From JBJXHN01 sp046233135 (GTDB lineage: Bacteria; Pseudomonadota; Alphaproteobacteria; Rhodospirillales; Rhodospirillaceae): a stretch of DNA of 64,000 nt. Below are positions 1 through 8,332 of this stretch, piece after piece. Under the pieces are notes generated by a model that had not been told where the DNA came from, searched no databases, and worked only from the letters and a program-made list of their open reading frames with translations. Position numbers and translations under genes: made by a program. The stretch's first letter is position 1, and every line of letters begins with the position of its first letter. Location of the stretch: NCBI GenBank assembly GCA_046233135.1, contig JBJXHN010000001.1, forward strand, positions 434,001 through 498,000, given 5' to 3'.

Positions 1-268
1 ACTCTACCCTGATGCCCAGTTTCTTTTCCAGAAGCTTGATGAGATCGATGGAATAGCCGCGCGGCTGACCATCGCCCAGAAAGTCCATGGGAGCCCAATC
101 CTTTTGATTGGCGGCCCGGACAACGGGATGGTCCCGCAGCCACTGACGCTCTTCCGGGGTCAACCACTCGAGGTCCGGGTCCGGGGGAGGAGCCGCTCGG
201 GTGGACTGCGGGAGAATTGCCGATAGGAAAATAAACCCGAGGAGAAGCAACAGCGATTTCGAGTGCAT
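1..268 (-). CDS. periplasmic substrate-binding-domain protein, partial (N-terminus only)
   Basis: The gene starts at 268 and runs off the left edge, so only 89 residues are visible. They show a signal peptide (MHSKSLLLLLGF then a hydrophobic run and ...STRAA), followed by the opening of a family 3 solute-binding domain: WLTPEERQWLRDHPVVRAA, then a segment reading FLGDGQPRGYSIDLIKLL. This opening is typical of periplasmic sensor domains at the front of membrane histidine kinases, diguanylate cyclases or lytic transglycosylases, as well as of free amino-acid-binding proteins. Which of these it is depends on sequence outside the window. The domain assignment is fairly safe; the full function is unknown. 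Confidence 0.7.
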   Translation of the reverse strand, partial: MHSKSLLLLLGFIFLSAILPQSTRAAPPPDPDLEWLTPEERQWLRDHPVVRAANQKDWAPMDFLGDGQPRGYSIDLIKLLEKKLGIRVE

Positions 269-520
269 GGTCTGTCCGAATAGGTAGTGCCGACGCCATT
301 GGTCTCCCGACCCGTTGATGAATGACGGTCCGTGCTACGTGCCATTCTGGAGATCGAGGAGGGGCCGGCTGGTATCGTGACGAGGAACAGGACGGTCTGG
401 TATGCCGTCTTCGATAATATCACGACCCCAGTTACCAACAAAGGAGTACTACAACCCTACGAACCATATCCCTGTTTGGCCAAGCCATGCCTTTTTTGGC
501 CGAGGATACCAGCGGGAGTC

Positions 521-554
521 CCGTCCCGGCAGGTCCGTATCGCTGCCGGGACGG
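521..554. repeat. perfect 12-bp inverted repeat
   Basis: CCGTCCCGGCAG (521-532) and CTGCCGGGACGG (543-554) pair perfectly across a 10-base loop. No T-run follows directly on either strand, so it is not a standard terminator. It sits in the gap 269-690, upstream of the partial binding-domain gene. Apart from this hairpin and the repeat at 571-680 I see no gene in that gap. Confidence 0.5.
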
Positions 555-570
555 AACGGGGATGGTACGG

Positions 571-680
571 CTAGTGCATCGATCCAAACGGAGGCGTTAG
601 CCGGAGTTTGGAAAGTGGATGCGTAAACAAATCCCTCGTGCACTGACCGCCGAATCATTATGAATGGGCCAGTGCGCTAG
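571..680 (+). mobile_element. MITE-like repeat, copy 1 (CTAG-bounded, 110 bp)
   Basis: The element begins CTAGTGCATCGATCC and ends CCAGTGCGCTAG, so its ends form an imperfect terminal inverted repeat. Two more copies occur at 7441-7549 (inverted) and 62512-62620 (direct). This copy is the most diverged of the three and ends 10 bases before the sseA stop codon on the opposite strand. Its internal part holds a second CTCGTGCAC-like site, so the right half can itself fold as a hairpin. Confidence 0.75.
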
Positions 681-690
681 GCCGCTCCGC

Positions 691-1548
691 TTAGCTCCGC
701 TCCACCGGATAGGTGGAGATCTCGGCCCATTCGGTCCAGGAGCCGTCGTAGACCGCCACGTCTTCCTTGCCCACCAGGAACGCGCCCAGCGCCAGGAAGC
801 AGGCGGTGACGCCGGAGCCGCAGGTGGCGATTATCGGTTTGGACAGGTCCACACCGGCCCTGTCGAAGGTTGCCCTGATGCCGTCGGCATCCTTCATCCG
901 CTTGGTTTCGGGATCCATCAGCTCGGGGAAGGGCAGGTTCAGGCTGCCGGGAATGTGGCCCGTGCGCGGCACCGGGCGCGGTTCCGGCACCGAACCGCCG
1001 AAGCGGTCCGCCGCGCGGGCATCCACTAGCTGTTCGGCCTTGCTGCCGATGTTGGCATGCACCGCCGCCGCGTCGCGCAGCAGGGTGCTGTTCATGCGAG
1101 GGGTGAAGTGGCGCCGGCCCGGCGGGCGGGGCAGGTCGTCCACCGGCCGCTCTTCGGCCAGCCAGGCGCCCAGGCCACCGTCCAGCACCGCCACGTCCTT
1201 GTGGCCGAACAGCCGGAACATCCACCACGCCCGGGCCGCCGCGCAGCCGCCGCCGGCGCGGTCGTAAATCACGATCTTCAGGCCGTCGCCCAGGCCAAGC
1301 TCGCGGCAGGCAGAGGAAAAAGCCACCGGCGAGGGCACCATGTGGGGCAGGGTGGTGTTGCGGTCGGCAATGCGGTCGATGTCGAAGAACACCGCGCCCG
1401 GAATATGGCACTTCTCGTATTCGGACTCCGCCGTGCGGCCTTCGGTGGGCAGAAACCAGCTGGCATCGACGATGCGCAGGTCCGGCATGCCCAGATGGGC
1501 CTGCAGCCATTCGGGGGAGACCAGGGCGTCGGGATTGGCGTAGGTCAT
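691..1548 (-). CDS. sseA: 3-mercaptopyruvate sulfurtransferase (rhodanese family)
   Basis: The 285-residue protein has two rhodanese domains, the usual SseA length. The second carries the active-site loop CGSGVTA with catalytic Cys243, the mercaptopyruvate sulfurtransferase signature (thiosulfate sulfurtransferases have CRxGxR). The enzyme would move sulfur from 3-mercaptopyruvate to cyanide or thiols in the cytoplasm. I chose the start at 1548 (MTYANPDALVSPEWL) because AAGGA lies just upstream and homologs begin there; the frame stays open 18 codons further. It is downstream of the cysteine synthase gene on the same strand (117-base gap), so a sulfur-metabolism unit is likely. A MITE-like element abuts its 3' end. 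Confidence 0.93.
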   Translation of the reverse strand: MTYANPDALVSPEWLQAHLGMPDLRIVDASWFLPTEGRTAESEYEKCHIPGAVFFDIDRIADRNTTLPHMVPSPVAFSSACRELGLGDGLKIVIYDRAGGGCAAARAWWMFRLFGHKDVAVLDGGLGAWLAEERPVDDLPRPPGRRHFTPRMNSTLLRDAAAVHANIGSKAEQLVDARAADRFGGSVPEPRPVPRTGHIPGSLNLPFPELMDPETKRMKDADGIRATFDRAGVDLSKPIIATCGSGVTACFLALGAFLVGKEDVAVYDGSWTEWAEISTYPVERS

Positions 1549-1665
1549 TGCGGATCCTTGTCCTTGTCGTTCTTGATCGGGGAAGCGTCTTGGACGTTTC
1601 AATGAAGGGGCCTGCGACAGAGAAGGGCAGGACGAGAAGAGGGGCGGCGTCCGCCTTGCCGGATA

Positions 1666-2649
1666 TCAGTCCAACCAGGGCGGCACGGGCAGGTTTTTAT
1701 CGCGCAGGAACGCCGGATTGAAAAGTTTGCTTTGATAGCGCTGCCCCCCGTCGCACAGGATGGTCACCACCCGCGACCCCGGCGGCAGGCTTTCGGCCAC
1801 CTTCATCGCCGCAGCCACGTTGACCCCCGAGGAGCCGCCGACCAGCAGGCCGTCGCGGGTCAGCAGGTTGTAGACCACCTCCAGCGCTTCCGGATCGCCG
1901 ATGCGCACGGCGTCGTCGATGGGGGCGTCGCGCAGGTTCTCGGTCACCCGGCCCTGGCCGATGCCTTCGGTGATCGAGGTCCCCTCGGACGCCAGGGCGC
2001 CGGTCGTGATCCAGGCGTGCAGCGCCGAGCCATGAGGATCGGCTAGCACCACTCGGATTTTCGGATCGGCCGCTTTCAGCGCCATCGCCACGCCGGCCAG
2101 GGTGCCGCCGGTGCCCACCGCACAGGTGAAGGCATCCAGCGCGCCACCGCTCTGGTCCAGGATCTCCGGCCCCGTGCTCAGGCGATGGCCTTCGCGGTTG
2201 GCGCGGTTGTCGAACTGGTTGGCCCAAAAGCCCCCCAGTTCCCCGGCCAAGGTCTCGGAATAGCGGACGTAATTGCGGGGATCGGCATAGGGCACCGCCG
2301 GCACCAGGCGCAGATCGGCGCCGCACAGGCGCAGCGCGTCCTTCTTCTCCTGGCTTTGGGTTTCGGGCATGACGATGACGGTGCGGCAGCCCAGCGCCTG
2401 GCCAACCAGGGTAAGGCCGATGCCGGTGTTGCCGGCCGTACCCTCGACGATCAGTCCGCCCGGCTTCAGTGCCCCCCGGTCCATGGCATCCCGGACCAGG
2501 GCCAGCGCGGCCCGGTCCTTTACCGAGCCGCCGGGGTTCATGAACTCGGCCTTGGCAAGGATCTCCCGCCCCGTCTTTTCAGAGGGCCAGGAAAGGCGGA
2601 TGAGAGGGGTCTGTCCAATGGTTCCCAGGAAACCGTCGCGGATATCCAT
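1666..2649 (-). CDS. cysK: cysteine synthase A family PLP enzyme
   Basis: This 327-residue fold-type II PLP enzyme opens MDIRDGFLGTIGQTPLIRL. The Schiff-base lysine lies in NPGGSVKDRAA, the phosphate/substrate loop is GTAGNTGIGL, and a glycine-rich PLP phosphate cup reads AVGTGGTLAG. It ends QSKLFNPAFL...PVPPWLD, as in the alphaproteobacterial clade annotated cysteine synthase A. The expected reaction is O-acetylserine plus sulfide to cysteine. The frame is open about 69 codons upstream, but that extension is low-complexity and contains an 18-bp tandem repeat, so the start at 2649 is preferred. sseA follows on the same strand. A related beta-substitution specificity cannot be excluded. Confidence 0.85.
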   Translation of the reverse strand: MDIRDGFLGTIGQTPLIRLSWPSEKTGREILAKAEFMNPGGSVKDRAALALVRDAMDRGALKPGGLIVEGTAGNTGIGLTLVGQALGCRTVIVMPETQSQEKKDALRLCGADLRLVPAVPYADPRNYVRYSETLAGELGGFWANQFDNRANREGHRLSTGPEILDQSGGALDAFTCAVGTGGTLAGVAMALKAADPKIRVVLADPHGSALHAWITTGALASEGTSITEGIGQGRVTENLRDAPIDDAVRIGDPEALEVVYNLLTRDGLLVGGSSGVNVAAAMKVAESLPPGSRVVTILCDGGQRYQSKLFNPAFLRDKNLPVPPWLD

Positions 2650-2982
2650 GGCTGGGGGCTGTCCAATGCTGCTGTGAGGGGGAGTCGTGAAGATGGGTCT
2701 GAAGATAGGGTGGCGGTACCCCGGCGGACAGGTCCGACGCGAATAGGACCTTGGTCCCATAGGAGACTGGGGTCCCATAGGAGACTGGGACGGGGGCCTT
2801 GCCATCCCGCGCGGGCCGACATCCCGTTCCTGGGCATACCGCGTCCAAAGGACCATAGCACGAACTCATTGCATCGAATGCTCAAAAGGCCATATCACCG
2901 GGATGCTATTCGTTTCGCGTTCGCGGTATGATCCGCGTCCTTTCACCGGTTTATGCTGTCAAAGATAAAAGGAACGGCCATC
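2650..2982. other. divergent intergenic region with an 18-bp tandem repeat
   Basis: This 333-base gap separates cysK (minus) from the DUF1289 gene (plus) and should hold both promoters. At 2753-2770 and 2771-2788 the 18-mer GGTCCCATAGGAGACTGG occurs twice in perfect tandem. I see no gene and no convincing operator. Confidence 0.5.
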
Positions 2983-3900
2983 ATGGGCGCCATGCCATCC
3001 CCCTGCGTCGGCATCTGCAAGATGACTCAGGACGGCAGTTTGTGCGTGGGTTGTCTGCGCACCGCCGAGGAAATTGCCAACTGGCCGGACTACCTTCCGG
3101 AAGACAAACTGGCCGTTTTCCGCGCCCTGCCCCAGCGGCGGGCCGAAGAGGGGCGGGGGGCGCCGGTCCTGGGACATTCGGTGGCGACGATCGACCGCAT
3201 GGTGCTGGCCTCGCTGGATGACCCGAAGGCCACCTGGACCGTGGGCGTGCCCGGCGCTCTGGTGGAGTTCAATCACCTGGACGGCTCGCCCGTCACGGCC
3301 CGGCTGTGGGAATACGGCGGCGATGCCATCAGCGCCAACGGCGGCGTCCGCGTGGTGCTGGATCACGCCACCCAGAAGATCAAGGTGATCGGCCAGGGCG
3401 CGCCGGAAGAGGCGCCGGAGATGGTTACCCGCCTGGACCTGTGCCTTTATACCCGCAAGGCGGCCATGTCCGGGCGCCGGGTGCTGACCGAGATCGGCCA
3501 GGATACCGAAGCCTTGCGCACAGGCGACCGCCAGGGCGTGCTGTTCGATCTGGGGCTGGCCCTGCCGCATATCGATTACTGCGTGCGGGTGGAGGATCCG
3601 GCACTGCTGGGCCTGCTGCGTGCCCAGGTCGGGGAATCGGTGCTGGAGGACGGCAGTCCCGTTCTGCAAGCGATCGAGGAAGCCAGTCCCCATCGCATCG
3701 CCCTGACCCGGCTGGGACGCGTCGAGGCCTGGTCCCCCATCCCGCCGGCCGACGGCGCGACACCCGCAGGTCCGCACAGCCACCTCCGGCCCGATCTGCT
3801 GGCCCGCAAGCAGGTGCGCGATCCGGTCAGTCAGGTGCCGTCGACCATGTATACGGTGATGACCGTGTATCCGGGAGACCCCGTTCCCCTGAACGGGTAG
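2983..3900 (+). CDS. DUF1289 domain protein with C-terminal conserved extension
   Basis: The 305-residue protein begins with a DUF1289 module (residues about 3-50): MPSPCVGICKMTQDGS then LCVGCLRTAEEIANW. Its four cysteines in C-x3-C...C-x2-C are likely metal ligands. The remaining 250 residues form a separate soluble domain I do not recognise (WTVGVPGALVEFNHLDG, WEYGGDAISANGGVRVVLD). Typical DUF1289 proteins are only 60-80 residues, so this is a fusion, probably conserved in related alphaproteobacteria. The start at 2983 was chosen for the AAAGGA ribosome site about 9 bases upstream; 2953 is a possible alternative. A hairpin terminator follows at 3928-3955. Confidence 0.75.
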   Translation: MGAMPSPCVGICKMTQDGSLCVGCLRTAEEIANWPDYLPEDKLAVFRALPQRRAEEGRGAPVLGHSVATIDRMVLASLDDPKATWTVGVPGALVEFNHLDGSPVTARLWEYGGDAISANGGVRVVLDHATQKIKVIGQGAPEEAPEMVTRLDLCLYTRKAAMSGRRVLTEIGQDTEALRTGDRQGVLFDLGLALPHIDYCVRVEDPALLGLLRAQVGESVLEDGSPVLQAIEEASPHRIALTRLGRVEAWSPIPPADGATPAGPHSHLRPDLLARKQVRDPVSQVPSTMYTVMTVYPGDPVPLNG

Positions 3901-3927
3901 CGCCGAAGCGCGCTTTTCGCGAACGAT

Positions 3928-3955
3928 CCTTCAGGCACTGCATGGGGCCTGAAGG
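3928..3955. terminator. bidirectional hairpin between convergent genes
   Basis: CCTTCAGGC (3928-3936) and GCCTGAAGG (3947-3955) pair perfectly over a 10-base loop between the convergent genes ending at 3900 and 3972. There is no long T-run, so termination strength is uncertain. Confidence 0.55.
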
Positions 3956-3971
3956 GGCGAGGCCTGCCGGT

Positions 3972-4280
3972 TCAATCCGGAGCCGGCCGGGGAGGAAGGC
4001 GCTGGTAGAACGCGGGATCCACCAGCACTTCGGTTGAAATGGTCCGGTATCCGCGACTGGTATCGCCCTGCTGGATCATGCGGGCGTGGGGCGGAATATT
4101 CTTGAACTCGACGATCTGAGTAACCACCCAGATCGTCTTGAATTTGCCATCTGTCTTGACGAACCGATCATTTGGCTCGATGCCATTTTTGCGGAAATGG
4201 CCGCGTCCTAGATGCCACACGCCTTCACCCTCTCGCCCCGAAATGCGCCCGGCTATCGCACGGTACGCGTCATATTCCAT
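3972..4280 (-). CDS. small conserved-looking hypothetical protein
   Basis: This 102-residue protein starts MEYDAYRAIAGRISGREGEG and has no signal peptide, membrane helix or cysteine motif. It contains DDRF-like and IWVVTQIVEFKNIPPHARMI segments that suggest a small alpha/beta or OB-like fold. GGGAGAAA precedes the start codon and codon use matches neighbouring real genes. It converges on the DUF1289 gene and diverges from the DHH gene. I do not recognise the family. Confidence 0.55.
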   Translation of the reverse strand: MEYDAYRAIAGRISGREGEGVWHLGRGHFRKNGIEPNDRFVKTDGKFKTIWVVTQIVEFKNIPPHARMIQQGDTSRGYRTISTEVLVDPAFYQRLPPRPAPD

Positions 4281-4497
4281 CCGGGTTTCTCCCGGTTCCG
4301 CCGATCCGTTCCGGTCATCGGTACACCAGGCTCCGATGGAAGGTCATGCCATTACCGGAACTTTTTTAATCTAGCAATTGTGCTCTACCTCTACGGCGTT
4401 TTCAATGTGGCCGGACGGGGGCGATGAAAGATTGTGGGGGCGTTGATCCCACGGTAGTCTGCCTGTCGGTAAGAACCAACCACGAGGGCTCGGGGGC

Positions 4498-5427
4498 ATG
4501 GAGGAACAACGGTTTCGGCTGGTCACACGGTCGGACTTCGATGGCTTGGTCGCAGCGGTGCTGCTGCGCGAGCTGGACATGATCGACGGGATCAAATTCG
4601 TCCATCCCAAAGACATGCAAGACGGCATCATCGATATTGGTCCCGGCGACATAACGACCAACCTGCCTTATGTGGACGGCGTCCACATGTGTTTCGACCA
4701 CCATTTGTCCGAGACGGTGCGGGTGGGGGCCAGGGACAACCACATCATTGATGCCGCGGCCCCGTCCGCTGCCCGGGTGGTCTATAACCATTTCGGTGGA
4801 GAAGCACGGTTCGCCGGCATCAGCGAAGACATGATGGCCGCCGTCGACAAGGCCGATTCCGCCCAATATTCGGAAGAGGACATCCTGGCGCCCGATGGCT
4901 GGACCTTGCTGAACTTCATCATGGACCCGCGTACCGGTTTGGGGCGGTTCAGGACTTTCACCATTTCCAACTACCAGTTGATGATGGATCTGGTGGTCTA
5001 CTGCCGCCATCACCCCATCGACGAGATCCTGCGCCTGCCGGATGTCGAAGAACGCGTCCATCTGTACCTGGAGCACAAGGAAAAGGCGGAACACCAGATC
5101 ACTGCCAATACCCAGGTGCACGGCAATCTGGGTGTTCTGGACCTGCGGGACCAGGAAACCATTTATGCCGCCAACCGGTTTCTGGTGTATGCCCTGTTCC
5201 CGCAAATTCAGATGTCGATGCATGTGATGTGGGGCAAGGACCAGCAGAACACCGTGTTTGCCGTGGGTAAATCCATTCTCGACCGTTCGTCCAAGACCAA
5301 CGTCGGTGCCCTGATGCTGGAATACGGCGGGGGCGGGCATATGGCGGCGGGGACATGTCAGGTGGCCAACGACAAGGCCGAAGAGGTCCGCGCCGAGCTG
5401 ATCGCCCGGATCAACGCCGACGGCTGA
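4498..5427 (+). CDS. DHH-family phosphoesterase (exopolyphosphatase-like)
   Basis: This 309-residue protein has the DHH superfamily layout. The N-terminal metal site is SDFDGLVAA (the DxDG motif near residue 13). The family-naming DHH triad lies in FDHHLSE (about residues 66-72), and a DHHA1-type C-terminal substrate domain ends with GGGGHMAAGTCQ. Such enzymes hydrolyse phosphodiester or phosphoanhydride bonds in nanoRNA, cyclic dinucleotides or polyphosphate using Mn2+. The spacing suits a cytoplasmic one-domain-pair enzyme rather than RecJ, which is much longer. Substrate cannot be decided from sequence. Confidence 0.85.
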   Translation: MEEQRFRLVTRSDFDGLVAAVLLRELDMIDGIKFVHPKDMQDGIIDIGPGDITTNLPYVDGVHMCFDHHLSETVRVGARDNHIIDAAAPSAARVVYNHFGGEARFAGISEDMMAAVDKADSAQYSEEDILAPDGWTLLNFIMDPRTGLGRFRTFTISNYQLMMDLVVYCRHHPIDEILRLPDVEERVHLYLEHKEKAEHQITANTQVHGNLGVLDLRDQETIYAANRFLVYALFPQIQMSMHVMWGKDQQNTVFAVGKSILDRSSKTNVGALMLEYGGGGHMAAGTCQVANDKAEEVRAELIARINADG

Positions 5428-5476
5428 TGCGGGCTGAAGCGGCAGCGGGAAGGGGCGGAAGACGGAAGATGACCGA

Positions 5477-5752
5477 ATGACGGAAAAATCCCCGGGGCAT
5501 GTGGACCCCAAGACGGCGGCCCGGGTTGCCGTGGCCGGGCAGTTGCGGCGCAACGAAGCCCGGCAGGCGCCACCCCCCGACCAGACCTGCCAGCGCTGTG
5601 GCGCCACGTTCCGCTGGAACCGCGCCGCCTTCGGAGACGGCTGGACCATGCGGCTGCTCCAGGCTTCGAGCAAATGCGATTGCGGCTACGGCAAGGTGGA
5701 AGCGCCGCCCGCCCAGGGGACTTACGGTGGAGGCCGGGAGGACCAGGGGTGA
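5477..5752 (+). CDS. small zinc-ribbon protein, translationally coupled to HypF-like gene
   Basis: The 91-residue protein is polar and carries CQRCGATFRWNR (about residues 37-48) and KCDCGYG (about 66-72), giving a CxxC...CxC cluster that would bind one zinc. Nothing else is recognisable. Its stop codon overlaps the next start (GTGA at 5749-5752), so the two proteins are probably made together. HypF proteins normally contain internal zinc fingers that the downstream gene lacks; whether this protein substitutes is speculation. Codon use is normal for the window. Confidence 0.6.
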   Translation: MTEKSPGHVDPKTAARVAVAGQLRRNEARQAPPPDQTCQRCGATFRWNRAAFGDGWTMRLLQASSKCDCGYGKVEAPPAQGTYGGGREDQG

Positions 5753-6885
5753 AGGTCGCACCCGTCGCCCTGACCCTGCCGGTGTCCCATAATGGTCCGC
5801 CCGTTCTTGGTGTCGGGGCTTTTCTGAAGTCGACGGTCACCCTGATCGACGGCGGGCAGGCCCTGGTGTCTGCCGACGTGGGCCATCTCGACACGGCCGA
5901 GAGTGTTCGCGCGTTCGAGGAAACGCTCAAGGCTTTCCTGGATCGGGCGTCCGCATCGCCGGCGCTGGTGGCCCATGATCTCCACCCGGATTTTCCCTCC
6001 ACCCGTGCGGCTCTCGCACTGGGTCTGCCGACCCTGGCCGTGCAGCACCATCACGCCCACGTCGGAGCGCTTGCGGCCGAGCATGGGGTAGACGAGCCTT
6101 GCCTCGGCCTGGTGCTTGACGGCTTTGGCCTCGGTCCCGACCGGGCGGCCTGGGGTGGGGAGCTGCTGCTGATCCGGGGCGCGACCATGGAGCGTCTGGG
6201 GCATCTGTCGCCGTTGACCCAGCCGGGAGGCGACGTGGCCGCTCGGGAGCCCTGGCGCATGGGGGCCGCGGCCCTGCACGCCTTGGGACGGGGAGGGGAG
6301 ATCGCCGGCCGCTGGCCCGATCAGCCGGCTGCGGCGCGGCTGGGGCAGGTGCTGGAGCGCGGATTGAATGCCCCGCTGACGTCCAGCGGCGGCCGGCTGT
6401 TCGATGCCGCCTGCGGCCTGCTGGACGTGCATCCTGTCAGCTCCTTTGAGGGGCAGGCCCCCATGGCTCTGGAGGCTCTGGCCGTTTCTCCCCGGGTGAT
6501 GGACAACGGATGGATACGGCAGAGGGACGGAAATGGATGCGATATCCTCGACATGCACCCACTGCTCGCGGCCCTGGCTGATCTGCCGAGGGCACACGAC
6601 GAGGCGGGGGAGAGGCGGGAATCGGGGGCAAATCTGTTTCACGGCACCCTGTCCGCCGCGCTCGCGGAATGGGTTGTGGCCGCCGTAAACCGGACCGGCG
6701 TTCGGACCGTCGCACTGGGAGGAGGCTGTTTCTACAATCGGGTGATGAGCGGTCTGTTGGTACCGGTCTTAGAGAGTAAGGGAATCAAGGTGTTGCGGGC
6801 GACAGCCCTGGTCCCGGGGGATCAGGCGGTCAGTTTGGGGCAGGCCTGGGTCGCCAGCCGGTATTTGCATCAAATTCATAGCTGA
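5749..6885 (+). CDS. stand-alone HypF C-terminal (Kae1-like) carbamoyltransferase domain
   Basis: The 378-residue protein matches only the last half of HypF, the Kae1/TobZ-like domain that uses carbamoyl adenylate. Visible signatures: HPDFPSTRAA, the metal-binding QHHHAHVGA, LVLDGFGLGPDRAAWGGE, GGDVAAREPWRMGA, and near the end LGGGCFYNRVMSGLL and GDQAVSLGQAW. The acylphosphatase, zinc-finger and YrdC-like domains that make carbamoyl adenylate in full HypF (about 750 residues) are absent. No hydrogenase or other hyp gene lies nearby. The GTG start at 5749 overlaps the upstream stop. It may be a maturation paralog or serve another carbamoylation. Confidence 0.8.
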   Translation: MKVAPVALTLPVSHNGPPVLGVGAFLKSTVTLIDGGQALVSADVGHLDTAESVRAFEETLKAFLDRASASPALVAHDLHPDFPSTRAALALGLPTLAVQHHHAHVGALAAEHGVDEPCLGLVLDGFGLGPDRAAWGGELLLIRGATMERLGHLSPLTQPGGDVAAREPWRMGAAALHALGRGGEIAGRWPDQPAAARLGQVLERGLNAPLTSSGGRLFDAACGLLDVHPVSSFEGQAPMALEALAVSPRVMDNGWIRQRDGNGCDILDMHPLLAALADLPRAHDEAGERRESGANLFHGTLSAALAEWVVAAVNRTGVRTVALGGGCFYNRVMSGLLVPVLESKGIKVLRATALVPGDQAVSLGQAWVASRYLHQIHS

Positions 6886-6985
6886 TATTGCGCATTTTGG
6901 ATTGAACCACAGGGCCGTCCGATGATATCCGCTGTGCAGTGCGGCAGTGTCCGCATGGTTTCGTTTTTTGTGGAGGACCCGGACA

Positions 6986-7444
6986 ATGCGGAGAGCGGTG
7001 ACAGCGGGCCTGCTGGGCCTGGCGGTGGCCTTTGCGCTGGGTGCGGGTGTTCCGGCCAGCGCCACGGTTCCGGCGGTGACGCTGGAGTTGACGATCACGG
7101 ACGTGCGGTCCGACGACGGCCGCGTGCGTGTGGCCCTTTACGATCAGGCGGAACGATTCCCCAAGGGAAGCGGCTGGTCGGAGATCCGGGAAGTGGAAAT
7201 CCACCACGGTGTCGCCCGGGCCATCTTCCGGTCCCTGCCCGAGGGAACCTATGCCATTGCCTTTTTCCATGACGAAAACGACAACGGCAAATTCGATCAG
7301 GGGTTCCTGGGCGTGCCGTTGGAAGGTTTCGGCTTTTCCCGTGATGCCAAGGTGGTCCTGGGTCCGCCCAAGTTCGAAGAGGCGGCCCTGACCCTGAATG
7401 CCATCGGTCCGCGTGTCCAGGCCCGGGCGCGGATGCGCTACTAG
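6986..7444 (+). CDS. secreted DUF2141 domain protein
   Basis: The 152-residue protein has a signal peptide (MRRAVTAGLLGLAVAFALG, cleavage likely after PASA). A beta-sandwich of the DUF2141 type follows: LELTITDVRSDDGRVRVALYD, LPEGTYAIAFFHDENDNGKF, GFSRDAKVVLGPPKFEEAAL. The D-x-N-x-N/D stretch resembles a calcium-binding loop, as is usual for this family. Function is unknown; it should be periplasmic. The start at 6986 is set by GGAGG nine bases upstream. Its TAG stop lies inside the CTAG end of a MITE-like repeat. Confidence 0.85.
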   Translation: MRRAVTAGLLGLAVAFALGAGVPASATVPAVTLELTITDVRSDDGRVRVALYDQAERFPKGSGWSEIREVEIHHGVARAIFRSLPEGTYAIAFFHDENDNGKFDQGFLGVPLEGFGFSRDAKVVLGPPKFEEAALTLNAIGPRVQARARMRY

Positions 7445-7549
7445 TGCGCTGTCACATTCGGATGATCCAGCGGTCAGTGCCCTAGAACTTTGTTTATGCA
7501 TCAACTTTCCAAACTGCGGCTGACGCTTTCGTTTGGGTCGATGTACTAG
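7441..7549 (-). mobile_element. MITE-like repeat, copy 2 (inverted, 109 bp)
   Basis: The reverse complement begins CTAGTACATCGACCC and ends AGCGCACTAG, nearly identical to copy 3 (62512-62620) and similar to copy 1 (571-680). It fills the gap between the DUF2141 gene and the methyltransferase. Its left CTAG supplies the stop of the first gene, and its right end is 7 bases before the ATG of the second, overlapping the place where a ribosome site should be. Confidence 0.8.
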
Positions 7550-7556
7550 GAACGCC

Positions 7557-8297
7557 ATGACCACCGGCCATTTTCAGCAAGACGGCGCGGCCTATGCCCG
7601 GTACCGTCCCAGCTATCCCGATGATCTGGCGGCCAAGCTGGCGGCCCTGGCGCCGGAACGGGGGCTGGCCCTGGACGTGGGATGCGGAACGGGGCAGCTG
7701 GCCTGCCTGCTGGCGGATCATTTCAATCAGGTGCTGGCCACAGATGTCAGCGCCAGCCAGATAGAAGCCGCGACCCGGCATCCCGGCGTCCGCTATGCCG
7801 TCGAGCCGTGTGATGCCATCAGTGCGGCCAACGGCACGGTTGCCCTGACCACTGTCGCCCAGGCAGCCCATTGGTTCGACCTGCCGGCGTTCTATGCCGA
7901 GGTGCGGCGGGTGTCCCTGCCCGGGGCCTTACTGGCCCTGATCACCTATGGGGTGACCCGGCTGAGCGGGCCGGCCAGGGACCGATTCGACCACTTCTAT
8001 TGGGAGGAACTGCGCCCCTACTGGCCGGCCGAGCGCCGCCATGTGGAGAACGGATACGCAGACCTGCCCTTTCCTTTCGACCCTGTGGAGCCACCGGCCT
8101 GCCAGATCGAGCGGTCCTGGCCCTTGGACGCCCTGCTGGGCTACGTGGGAACGTGGTCCGCGACCAAACGGGCGCGGGACGCCGGACAAGGGGCCATGAT
8201 CGAGCGGTTCAAGGCTGATGCGGCGGCGTTGTGGGGGGATCCGGCCAGCACCGTGAATGTGGTCTGGCCGATCAGCATCAGGCTGGGGAGCGTGTAG
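7557..8297 (+). CDS. class I SAM-dependent methyltransferase
   Basis: The 246-residue protein has a class I fold. Motif I is LALDVGCGTGQLA (about residues 39-51), the acidic motif II position is ATDVSASQIE, and a motif-IV-like segment reads TVAQAAHWFDLPAF. This arrangement resembles trans-aconitate or ubiquinone-type methyltransferase-like proteins of 240-260 residues that act on small acids. Substrate is unknown. I chose ATG 7557; the upstream extension falls inside the MITE-like element, whose end supplies the only AGGAA-like ribosome site, so insertion may have altered expression. Confidence 0.85.
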   Translation: MTTGHFQQDGAAYARYRPSYPDDLAAKLAALAPERGLALDVGCGTGQLACLLADHFNQVLATDVSASQIEAATRHPGVRYAVEPCDAISAANGTVALTTVAQAAHWFDLPAFYAEVRRVSLPGALLALITYGVTRLSGPARDRFDHFYWEELRPYWPAERRHVENGYADLPFPFDPVEPPACQIERSWPLDALLGYVGTWSATKRARDAGQGAMIERFKADAAALWGDPASTVNVVWPISIRLGSV

Positions 8298-8332
8298 CAG
8301 CTGGTTGGTTCTGTCGATCCGCGGTTACAGGA

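Noticed and set aside
332..626. Short plus-strand open frames in the gap before sseA
   Set aside because: No ribosome site or conserved-looking composition, and one runs into the MITE-like repeat.
2753..2788. Two 18-bp tandem repeats as a minisatellite or operator array
   Set aside because: Only two perfect units in a non-coding stretch; noted as part of the gap but not strong enough for a claim.
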